From: Asticcacaulis sp. MM231
GTDB lineage: Bacteria; Pseudomonadota; Alphaproteobacteria; Caulobacterales; Caulobacteraceae
Assembly (NCBI RefSeq): GCF_964186625.1
Contig: NZ_OZ075108.1
Location: forward strand, 806,001-870,000
DNA length: 64,000 nt
Reading direction: 5' to 3'
Part shown: positions 55,274 through 64,000 of the stretch, in pieces
Layout of the letters: each line of letters starts with the position of its first letter
How positions within the stretch are numbered: the stretch's first letter is position 1
Notes under the pieces: model-generated
Databases searched by the model: none
The model's input: the letters and a program-made list of their open reading frames with translations, nothing else
Told to the model about the DNA's origin: nothing
Position numbers and translations under genes: made by a program

Positions 55274-56602
55274 ATGATGCGACTGATGAACAAGATTTTG
55301 GCGGCGGTGTCCGGCGCGCTTCTGCTGTTGTGCGTGCCCGCTTTCGCCAGCGCGCAGGATGAACTGACCGGCACCGTCGATCAGGGCAATATCCAGCCCC
55401 TGCCGATCGCCGTCGCCATCGGCGGCAACGATGCTTCCGGCGGGGATCTCGGTAACAAGATTTCCAAGGTGATCAACAGCGATCTCGAAGGCTCCGGCTA
55501 TTTCGCGCCGATCAATCCGGCCGCCTTTATCCAGACCAATATGGATGTCGCGGTTCAGCCCGAATTCGCCTCTTGGAAGACGATCAACGCGCAATACCTC
55601 GCCAACGGCCGCGCCTTTGTCGATGCCGATGGCCGCTTGCAGGTCGATTTCCGCCTTTGGGACGTGTTCTCGCAGAAGCAGATGCTGGGCCAGTCGATGA
55701 CCGCCACGCCGGAAAACTGGCGCCGCATCGCCCACAAGATCGCCGACGCCATCTATGAAAAACTGACGGGTCAGGAAGGCTATTTCGACACCCGCATCGT
55801 CTTCGTGGCCGAGAGCGGTTACAAGACGGCACGCGTCAAGCACCTCGCCATCATGGATCAGGATGGTGCCAATCCGTCCTATCTGCCGGTTGCCGGCAAC
55901 AACACCAAGGTGATGACGCCGCGCTTCTCGGCCGACAGTCAGGAAATCGCCTATATGGCCCTGACCGCTGACAGCGCCCGCATCTATATCTACAATCTGG
56001 AAACCGGCCGTCAGGAAGCCGTGGGCCAGATCAAGGGCATGGCGTTTGCGCCGCGCTTCTCCCCCGATGGCTCTAAGCTGGCCTTCTCGGTCAGCCAGGG
56101 CGGCGCCACCCACATCTACGTCATGGACCTGCGCACCCGCGCCATGACCAAGCTGACCAGCGGTGCGGCCATCAACACCTCGCCGTCGTTCTCGGCTGAT
56201 GGCGGCACTATCGCCTTTACGTCGGATCGTGGCGGCTCGCCGCAGATCTACCTGATGAACGCCTCAGGCGGCAATGTGCGCCGCATCACCTTTGGCGGCG
56301 GCTCCTACTCGACGCCGGTGTTTTCGCCCAAGGGCGACATGATCGCCTTCACCAAGCAATCGGGCGGTCGTTTCTCGATCGGCGTCATGGATGCCGGTGG
56401 CGGTAACGCCAAGCTTCTGACCTCGTCCTATCTGGAAGAGGGCCCGACCTGGGCGCCCAACGGTCGCTACATCATGTTCTTCCGCGAAACCCAGAGCGGC
56501 GTACCGTCCTTGTGGACGGTCGAGGTGTCGGGCCGCGTCGAACGTGCGGTAACCTATGCCGGCGGCGCCTCCGACCCCGCCTGGTCGCCCCGCCTCAAGT
56601 AG
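55274..56602 (+). CDS. tolB: Tol-Pal beta-propeller protein TolB
   Basis: This 442-residue periplasmic protein has a signal peptide (cleavage near SAQD), an N-terminal alpha/beta domain of about 140 residues, and a six-bladed WD40-like propeller with repeats such as [32 protein letters not shown] and [19 protein letters not shown]. It binds Pal in the periplasm. tolA ends 29 bp upstream. The pal gene begins 243 bp downstream, and it may have its own promoter. Confidence 0.96.
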   Translation: MMRLMNKILAAVSGALLLLCVPAFASAQDELTGTVDQGNIQPLPIAVAIGGNDASGGDLGNKISKVINSDLEGSGYFAPINPAAFIQTNMDVAVQPEFASWKTINAQYLANGRAFVDADGRLQVDFRLWDVFSQKQMLGQSMTATPENWRRIAHKIADAIYEKLTGQEGYFDTRIVFVAESGYKTARVKHLAIMDQDGANPSYLPVAGNNTKVMTPRFSADSQEIAYMALTADSARIYIYNLETGRQEAVGQIKGMAFAPRFSPDGSKLAFSVSQGGATHIYVMDLRTRAMTKLTSGAAINTSPSFSADGGTIAFTSDRGGSPQIYLMNASGGNVRRITFGGGSYSTPVFSPKGDMIAFTKQSGGRFSIGVMDAGGGNAKLLTSSYLEEGPTWAPNGRYIMFFRETQSGVPSLWTVEVSGRVERAVTYAGGASDPAWSPRLK

Positions 56603-56845
56603 GTCAGGAAAAGCTAACCATAAGGACGAACTGAAAATTCATGAAATTTGAGGTAAATCCGGTCTGTTATTGAACTCAAACCCCTGGTTGGATCAAAACG
56701 GTCCATTTATATGGAAAATTCCAGACGAGGGTTTGACAAAAGTTAATAGGCATATCATCGTATCTTATGTGAGTTTTGTGCATAATCCGGTCACAAAACA
56801 GTGGGATACTTCCGCGAATATTATTGAAAAATGAGAGGACTTCTT

Positions 56846-57403
56846 ATGACGGTAACGACCAAATCCGCCGCCAAGATCGCTTTGGCAGCCCTTATTCTGG
56901 CCTCCGTCGCGGCCTGTACCAAGAAGGAGCCCGTGGTCGACACGCCGGCGCCAACCCCTCCGCCGGTGACCAGCACCCCAACCCCACCGCCCGCCCAACC
57001 GCCGGTCGCCACTGTGCCGCTGCCGGGCATCGTTCCGGGTTCGCAACAGGATTTCGTCGTTAATGTGGGCGATCGCGTCTATTTCGACACCAATTCCTCC
57101 AGCATCCGCGCTGATGCGCAAGGCATCCTGGCAGCCCAGGCCGCCTGGCTTGTGCGCTATCCCGCCGTCAATATCCGCATCGAAGGCAATGCCGACGAAC
57201 GCGGCACTCGCGAATACAACTTCGCCCTGGGCGCCCGTCGCGCGCAGGCCGTGTCTGACTTCCTGACCGGCAAGGGCGTTGTTCCCGGCCGTATCTCTAC
57301 CATCTCCTATGGCAAGGAAAGCCCGATCGACGATGGTTCGGGTGAAGCATCTTGGGAAAAGAACCGTAACGCCCACACCAGCCTCACCTCTGGCGCGCAA
57401 TAA
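56846..57403 (+). CDS. pal: Peptidoglycan-associated lipoprotein Pal
   Basis: This 185-residue lipoprotein has the lipobox VAAC near residue 24 and a Pro-rich linker, then the OmpA-like peptidoglycan-binding domain. The NADERGTREYNFALGARRAQ segment carries the Asp and Arg residues that bind diaminopimelate. It anchors the outer membrane to peptidoglycan and is the terminal partner of TolA/TolB. The start follows GAGAGGA; an ATG five codons earlier overlaps that site. Confidence 0.96.
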   Translation: MTVTTKSAAKIALAALILASVAACTKKEPVVDTPAPTPPPVTSTPTPPPAQPPVATVPLPGIVPGSQQDFVVNVGDRVYFDTNSSSIRADAQGILAAQAAWLVRYPAVNIRIEGNADERGTREYNFALGARRAQAVSDFLTGKGVVPGRISTISYGKESPIDDGSGEASWEKNRNAHTSLTSGAQ

Positions 57404-57433
57404 GACCTCACGGTCCTGTTTTTTGATTTGAAA

Positions 57434-57469
57434 ATCATGCCTCCTGATCGTAGGGTCAGGTGGCATGAT
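57434..57469 (+). terminator. Hairpin after pal
   Basis: ATCATGCCTCCTGA (57434-57447) pairs with TCAGGTGGCATGAT (57456-57469) with one T-T mismatch and an 8-base loop. GCGTTTTGG follows, so it may be a partial terminator before the CsgG gene. Confidence 0.6.
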
Positions 57470-57683
57470 GCGTTTTGGGGTGGTGTTTCCAGGGGCGGGC
57501 TGTCCTTGCTTCTCATCCATCATAAATATCGGTTTTTCCGTGGTCTTCTTCTGGAGGTCGCGGGTTTTCGTGTCGTGGCGTACGCCTGAGATTTTGGGGT
57601 GCCGTCGCAGGCCGCCGGAAGCCTGTCTTCCGCGCGTGCGCGGCTGCGCCACGGTTTTATCAACACATGAGGGGAGCCTTTAA

Positions 57684-58637
57684 ATGTCTTTCAATCGATT
57701 TAACAGCGCTGTGGCTGTAGCGGCCGTCCTTGGCCTGACCTTCGCGCCGGCCTCGCAGGCGCTGGCGCAGGCCAAGGCCAGCAAAGCACAACAGACGCAA
57801 GACCAGATGATGGGGCAGATCCCGCACTGCACCACCAAGCTCGGCACCATCTCCATCGTCAATGGCGACGATCCTTCGGGCTGGACCAATTACAGCCTGG
57901 CCGCGCCGCAAAAGCTGCTCAAGGTCATCGTGCAGAAGTCGGGCTGCTTCTCGCTGGTCGATCGCGGGGCCGGCATGGATGCGGCGGCGCGTGAACGTGA
58001 GATCGGCGGTTCGCTTGGTCTGCAAAAGGGCTCCAATGTCGGCAAGGGCCAGATCAAGGCGGCTGATTTCGTGCTGGTGGCCGAGGTCGGCAGCGCCGAT
58101 TCCAATACCGGCGGTGCGGGGGCGGCCGGTCTGGTCGGCGGTCTGGTCGGAGGTCGCGCCGGCGCGCTGATCGGCGGCCTGCGTACCAAGAAACTCGAAT
58201 CCGACGTCGTTCTGTCCCTGACCGATGTGCGCACCTCTGAGTCCAATGCGTTTGAAGGCCATGCCGCTAAAAACGATCTGAGCTGGGGTGCCGGTGGCTT
58301 TGTCGGCTTCGGTGGCGCGGTCGGCGGCGGTTACGAAGACACCGATATTGGCAAGATCGTGAGCCAGGCCTTCATGGTGGCCTACAGCGAGATGGTCAAT
58401 AATCTCGGCGGTATCGAAGTCGGCGGCAAGGCTGCGGCGCCGAGCCGCAGCTACACGGTCCGGACCGCGACCACCCTGCGCTCGGCGCCTTCGCCGACCG
58501 GCAAGGTGCTGCGCGCGCTGCCGGTCGGCCTCGTGGTCTACCCCACCGGCACCAAGGACGGCATGTATTGGGAAGTGGCCGATGATAACGACAATGTCGG
58601 CTGGGTGAAGAACGATAACCTCTCGGCCTCGCAATAA
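57684..58637 (+). CDS. CsgG-like protein with C-terminal SH3 domain
   Basis: This 317-residue secreted protein has a signal peptide (cleavage near ALAQ), a CsgG/HfaB-like core (about 45-240, with FVLVAEVGSADSN and SDVVLSLTDVRTSE), a Gly-rich membrane-like loop in between, and a bacterial SH3 domain (about 255-317, with RTATTLRSAPSPTGKVLRAL and GWVKNDN). CsgG proteins form outer-membrane secretion pores; HfaB of Caulobacter anchors the holdfast. No lipobox Cys is present at the signal cleavage site, unlike true CsgG. A GAGGGGAG ribosome site precedes the start. Its place between pal and cpoB is unusual, so a peptidoglycan-linked role is plausible. Confidence 0.75.
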   Translation: MSFNRFNSAVAVAAVLGLTFAPASQALAQAKASKAQQTQDQMMGQIPHCTTKLGTISIVNGDDPSGWTNYSLAAPQKLLKVIVQKSGCFSLVDRGAGMDAAAREREIGGSLGLQKGSNVGKGQIKAADFVLVAEVGSADSNTGGAGAAGLVGGLVGGRAGALIGGLRTKKLESDVVLSLTDVRTSESNAFEGHAAKNDLSWGAGGFVGFGGAVGGGYEDTDIGKIVSQAFMVAYSEMVNNLGGIEVGGKAAAPSRSYTVRTATTLRSAPSPTGKVLRALPVGLVVYPTGTKDGMYWEVADDNDNVGWVKNDNLSASQ

Positions 58638-58797
58638 AGCCTTTCTGTCAAAACGGGAGTTTCGCCATGCGAGGCACTCGTTCGGACGCCGATCACGGTT
58701 TGTGTCTTATTTCAGCCAGACTATATTGCTAACTATACTGCAAGTGTGCTTCGATACGGCACATTCTTCAGAGTATTGTGGCGGGCAGGATTTGATC

Positions 58798-59754
58798 ATG
58801 GGTAAGTCTTTCAAAAACACACGGCTGGGTTTCGTTGCTCGCGGCAAGGCTGTGGCCGGTCTGTCCCTTATGGCCCTGTCGCTGCCCCTCAGTGTCGTAA
58901 GCCTGACCGCCTTTACGCCCGCAGGGGCCCATGCCCAGATTTTCGACGACGAAGACGACAAGGAAATCCCCGGCCAGCAGCCCACCGACAATACGGTGTG
59001 GGACGCCAAGAAGCTGCAGAAGCTCGACCGCAATGTGCGCAAGCTCGAACGCGCCGTGTCGCGTGTCGAGAACAAGAAGGGCGCACCGCCGATCCTGATC
59101 GAGCCCGATCCCGAAGTGGTGGCATTGCAGGCCACGGTCGACAACATGTCGCGCAAGCAGGATGAGCAGACTGGCACGATCACCACCCTGATCGGGCAGA
59201 TCGAGGAACTGCAACACCAGAACCAGCAACTGATCCAGCAGCTTACCAACCAGAACGCCCGCATGGACACCCTGGTCAAGCGTGCCGATCTGGCCGACGC
59301 CCACATCAAGGACATCGACGCGCAACTCGCACCGCCCCCGCCGCCGCCGGCCTCGACCGGCAATGCCGAGGGCGATTTCGAGCAGGCGTTTAACCTGATG
59401 AGTTCCGGCCAGACCGATGACGCCGGCCGCGCCTTTGAAGCCTTCACCACGGCCTGGCCGCAAGCCACGCAACTGCCGGAAGCCTGGTTCCGTCTGGGCC
59501 AGATCCGCGCCATGAAGTCCGATCCGTCGGGCGCCGTGGCGGCCTACGCCACCTCGCTCAAGGGCTGGCCAAAGACGTCATGGGCGCCGGAAGCGACCGT
59601 GAAACTGGCGCAATCCTTAAGCGACAGCAATCGCCCGACCGATGCCTGTTCGGCCCTGACGCAGTTTGACAAGGTCTACGCCAAGTCCGCCACCAGCGAG
59701 ACGCGCAGCCAGGCCAAGACGCTCAAGGACAAGAACAGGTGCGGGGCGGTTTAG
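58798..59754 (+). CDS. cpoB: Tol-Pal coordinator CpoB (YbgF)
   Basis: This 318-residue periplasmic protein has a signal peptide (cleavage near AHAQ), an N-terminal coiled-coil region (about 90-175), a Pro-rich linker and a C-terminal TPR domain (about 195-315, FEQAFNLMSSGQTDDAGRAFEAF). CpoB links Tol-Pal to cell-wall synthesis. The start at 58798 follows CAGGA; upstream ATGs give no signal peptide. The stop overlaps tilS by 16 bp. Confidence 0.92.
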   Translation: MGKSFKNTRLGFVARGKAVAGLSLMALSLPLSVVSLTAFTPAGAHAQIFDDEDDKEIPGQQPTDNTVWDAKKLQKLDRNVRKLERAVSRVENKKGAPPILIEPDPEVVALQATVDNMSRKQDEQTGTITTLIGQIEELQHQNQQLIQQLTNQNARMDTLVKRADLADAHIKDIDAQLAPPPPPPASTGNAEGDFEQAFNLMSSGQTDDAGRAFEAFTTAWPQATQLPEAWFRLGQIRAMKSDPSGAVAAYATSLKGWPKTSWAPEATVKLAQSLSDSNRPTDACSALTQFDKVYAKSATSETRSQAKTLKDKNRCGAV

Positions 59755-61073
59755 AGCGCGCCCGTCTGCGCTCAGACTTCACGCATTTTGCCGAACGCCT
59801 TGATGGCGACGGCCCGCTGGGGGTGGCTGTCTCCGGCGGCGGCGATTCCGTGGCCCTGCTCTATGCCCTGGCCGAATGGAACCAAAAAAATGTTAAGCGC
59901 CGACCGCTTGAGGTTTTCTGCGTCGATCATGGACTCAATCCTTTAAGCCCCCAGTGGACGCAATCGGTGGCGGATCATGCGGCGCGGGTCGGCGCCGGCT
60001 TTACCGCGCTGCATTGGCAGGGCGATAAGCCGGCCTCGGGCTTATCGGCAGCGGCGCGTCTGGCGCGTCATGCGTTGTTGGCGCAGGCGGCGAGGCAAAA
60101 AAGCACATCCGTGCTGTGCCTGGCCCATACCGCCGATGATATTGCCGAGGCTGCGGTTATGCGCAGGCAGGGCTCCAATGTTGGCGCGCCGCAGGTGTGG
60201 TCGCCATCGCCGGTCTGGCCGGAAGGGCGCGGCGTGTTTCTGTACCGGCCATTGCTCGATATTCGCCGCGAAACCCTGCGCGACTATCTGCGTGAGATCG
60301 GTGCGAGTTGGATCGACGATCCGTCGAACGACAATCCGGCATCGCTGCGGGCCCGGACGCGGAGCCTGTTGCGCGAGCAGGAGGTGCCGATCGAGGCGCG
60401 GGAAAACATCACGCCGCCGGATATGACCGGTCTTCTGCATGCGGACAACCTCGCCGCGCTCGGTATGATCGCCTTCAGGGCCGATGTGTTTTATGCCTTG
60501 CCGCCAGAGTTAGCGCTGAAACGCCTGTCGGCGGCGGCGGTCTGCGCCGGTGGCGGCGACAAGTTGCCGAAGCGCGCACGCCTGGAACATCTCTACGCGT
60601 GCCTGCCCGACGGCAAGGTCCTGACCCTGTGCGGCGCGCGTCTGCAGCAACAGGAAAATTGTATCACTATCAGCCGTGAAACGGGCGATATCGGGCGGCA
60701 AACCTCGCCCTTTCTGGATCTGGAGCCCGGCGTCGAAGCCGTCTGGGATGGCCGCTTTGCGCTTGTGGCCGCGCAGGCTATGCGCATCCTGCCATCGCAA
60801 GGCGTTCGCGTCGATCTTGACGCGGCGGACCGCAAGGCGCTGAACGCCCTGCCGGCGGCCCTGCGCGGCAGTCTGCCGGTCAGCGAAAAAGACCATCAAA
60901 AGAAACTGTTGATGCATGGCGCCCCGGCCAACACCTCTTTAACACCCGCTACCTATAACAAAACCCGTGTTACCTGTCTGGTGACGCCGCGGTTTTACGC
61001 CGCCATGGGGCAGATCACGCGGGAAAGCCATATTGACAGCGATTCATGGCCTGTGGTTTGCAATGGCGTGTAG
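59739..61073 (+). CDS. tilS: tRNA(Ile)-lysidine synthase
   Basis: This 444-residue ATP-dependent enzyme modifies the wobble C of tRNA-Ile to lysidine. The PP-loop motif SGGGDS is at residues 32-37, with CVDHGLNPLS and LAHTADDIAEAAVMR following. The C-terminal TilS domains are divergent. The frame begins with GTG at 59739 inside cpoB, with AAGGA upstream; the overlap of 16 bp suggests coupling. Its position before ftsH is typical for proteobacteria. Confidence 0.92.
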   Translation: MRGGLERARLRSDFTHFAERLDGDGPLGVAVSGGGDSVALLYALAEWNQKNVKRRPLEVFCVDHGLNPLSPQWTQSVADHAARVGAGFTALHWQGDKPASGLSAAARLARHALLAQAARQKSTSVLCLAHTADDIAEAAVMRRQGSNVGAPQVWSPSPVWPEGRGVFLYRPLLDIRRETLRDYLREIGASWIDDPSNDNPASLRARTRSLLREQEVPIEARENITPPDMTGLLHADNLAALGMIAFRADVFYALPPELALKRLSAAAVCAGGGDKLPKRARLEHLYACLPDGKVLTLCGARLQQQENCITISRETGDIGRQTSPFLDLEPGVEAVWDGRFALVAAQAMRILPSQGVRVDLDAADRKALNALPAALRGSLPVSEKDHQKKLLMHGAPANTSLTPATYNKTRVTCLVTPRFYAAMGQITRESHIDSDSWPVVCNGV

Positions 61074-61171
61074 CGAAACCCGGTTTCACATCCTATATGG
61101 GTGAATGACGTAGTGAAGACCCCGTGGAGGGGTGGCCCCGGATTCGGGCCATATTGAGGATAGACATTGGC

Positions 61172-63094
<1,923 letters not shown>

Positions 63095-63126
63095 AGCTAT
63101 ACGGCCCTAAACATTATGTTAAAAGC

Positions 63127-63162
63127 GGCGGGTGAGGGCCTCTCTCATCCGCCTTTCTTTTT
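63127..63162 (+). terminator. Rho-independent terminator after ftsH
   Basis: GGCGGGTGAG (63127-63136) pairs with CTCATCCGCC (63144-63153) with one G-T pair, followed by TTTCTTTTT. Confidence 0.8.
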
Positions 63163-63172
63163 GGAGCCTGCT

Positions 63173-63544
63173 ATGATGATCTACTTTCCCAATGACGAAA
63201 ACGGTGATGTGCTGCGGCGGATGCAGGCGGCGGGGGATGACCTGAGCCAGCCGCGTGATATCGATTTCTCGCTGCTGTTCCCCGATGAAGGCACGGCGGA
63301 AACCTTTTCGGCCATGATGGACGCCGAAGGCTATGAGGTCGAGCTTGGCCCCTGGGAAGCGCAGTCGGATGACGATGCCAATACCGGCAAGTGGGACGTG
63401 ACCGTAACGCGACATATGGTGCCTGACCACGCCGCCATTACCCAGTTCGAAAAAGAGCTGAGCGGCATCGCCATGCCGTTTGGCGGCCGCAATGACGGCT
63501 GGGGCTGTTTTGAGGTGTCGGCCGAGAGCGAAGACCTGAGCTAG
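63173..63544 (+). CDS. RraB-like ribonuclease E inhibitor
   Basis: This 123-residue acidic protein matches the RraB (DUF1260/regulator of RNase E) family, with FPNDENGDVLRRMQAAGDDL at the start and the GRNDGWGCFEV tail. E. coli RraB binds RNase E and slows RNA decay. The start follows GGAG at 8 bases. It is short for the family but covers the conserved domain. Its own promoter probably lies near the ftsH terminator. Confidence 0.8.
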   Translation: MMIYFPNDENGDVLRRMQAAGDDLSQPRDIDFSLLFPDEGTAETFSAMMDAEGYEVELGPWEAQSDDDANTGKWDVTVTRHMVPDHAAITQFEKELSGIAMPFGGRNDGWGCFEVSAESEDLS

Positions 63545-63547
63545 ATG

Positions 63548-63660
63548 TGAGCGCTTTTTCGAAAAGTGTGACGCACTTTTCGGATCAAAAAGCGCGTAAA
63601 AGCAAAAAAAATCTAGAGCCCATTCCGATCTGATCCAATCAGATTGGAATGGGCTCTAGA
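63548..63660. repeat. Dispersed repeat, copy B, with a 23-bp inverted repeat
   Basis: GAGCGCTTTTTCGAAAAG and TGTGACGCAC are followed by CTTTTCGGATCAAAAAGCG, the same order as copy A at 52376. Then TCTAGAGCCCATTCC-G-ATCTGAT (63612-63634) is mirrored to 63660 with one mismatch. It sits between the RraB gene and the lipoprotein gene. Confidence 0.75.
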
Positions 63661-63724
63661 TTGTCAGGTTTCAGGTAAGCTGATACGCTCACCCTTGTAT
63701 TAGAAGCCAAGGGGGAGGCTGATC

Positions 63725-64000
63725 TTGACCTATGCAAAAGCCGTTGTGTCAGCCTGCCTGCTTCTGAGCCTGTGTCAGTGCGACAAGGTCATGTCCGCCT
63801 TGAAGCCGGCAAAGGCGCCGCCGGGCCCCTTTGCCTACACCCTCCGTCTCGACATGACGCCAGCGGCGGCGGCGCGCATGAAGGAGAAGGACTATCATCT
63901 CAATGTGCACGCCTTTTATTATGGGCGCGCGGTTGTGCCCAAGGCAGCCAATGCGGATGAACTGAACCGCATACAGCTTGGCTATGAGTTGAACCCCTTT
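63725..64000 (+). CDS. Predicted lipoprotein, paralog 3, 3' end outside the window
   Basis: The visible 92 residues begin with a lipoprotein signal (LLLSLCQC, lipobox Cys near residue 19), then a Lys/Pro/Ala linker and the domain with FAYTLRLDMTPAAAARMK and VHAFYYGRA. These match the two tandem proteins at 24926-25980. The TTG start follows AAGGGGGAGG at a 6-base distance. The function is unknown. The frame runs to the window end. Confidence 0.7.
   Translation, partial: MTYAKAVVSACLLLSLCQCDKVMSALKPAKAPPGPFAYTLRLDMTPAAAARMKEKDYHLNVHAFYYGRAVVPKAANADELNRIQLGYELNPF

Overview
The window reads as a chromosomal segment of an alphaproteobacterium of the Caulobacterales, most like Asticcacaulis or Caulobacter. 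The evidence is the Weimberg-type xylose genes (xylX, xylB, xylC, xylD) that closely resemble Caulobacter's, a candidate CtrA box, the ybgC-tolQRAB-pal-cpoB order, and high-GC coding sequence throughout. No rRNA, tRNA or CRISPR array was seen. The genus is inferred, not proven.

Bases 1-11600 hold housekeeping and stress genes: a partial GFA protein, an EVE protein, a MipA/OmpV porin, an Hsp20 chaperone whose 5' leader folds like a ROSE RNA thermometer, trxB, a small membrane protein, an ELM1-like protein, greA with a candidate leader terminator, and a large polytopic membrane protein. An IS630-type element (about 9163-10341) has inserted near the 3' end of a secreted DUF6438/ankyrin-like gene. 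Removing the element and one TA restores one open frame.

Bases 11600-26000 hold carB and carA (separated by 345 bp with palindromes), a CPA1 Na+/H+ antiporter, a four-PAS hybrid histidine kinase, a GNAT enzyme, a TauE/SafE exporter, a secreted repeat-like protein and two paralogous small envelope proteins. A third paralog lies at the right edge of the window.

Bases 26000-37300 form a xylose/xylan region: a secreted SASA-type acetylesterase, a LacI-type regulator (xylR), then xylX, xylB, xylC, xylD, a sugar/H+ symporter and an aldose 1-epimerase. Operators with an AGCG core lie before xylX (two copies 63 bp apart), before the symporter and, more weakly, before galM. The dehydrogenase xylA, which sits between xylX and xylB in Caulobacter, is absent here.

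Bases 37300-46300 form a non-phosphorylative deoxysugar region, most likely for L-fucose. It has a FucP-type symporter, a lactonase, an IclR regulator, an aldo/keto reductase, a UxaA-type dehydratase split into two genes, an SDR dehydrogenase and a FAH-family hydrolase, with a divergent mutarotase and a frameshifted Gfo/Idh dehydrogenase. The expected products are pyruvate and L-lactate. Pyruvate kinase, a second FHS-family transporter, a ROK sugar kinase and a secreted type-B carboxylesterase follow.

Bases 52500-64000 hold the envelope-constriction locus ybgC-tolQ-tolR-tolA-tolB-pal, a CsgG/SH3 gene, cpoB, tilS, ftsH and an RraB-like gene. Two families of dispersed palindromic repeats sit between genes, two of them inside the xyl and fuc operons.
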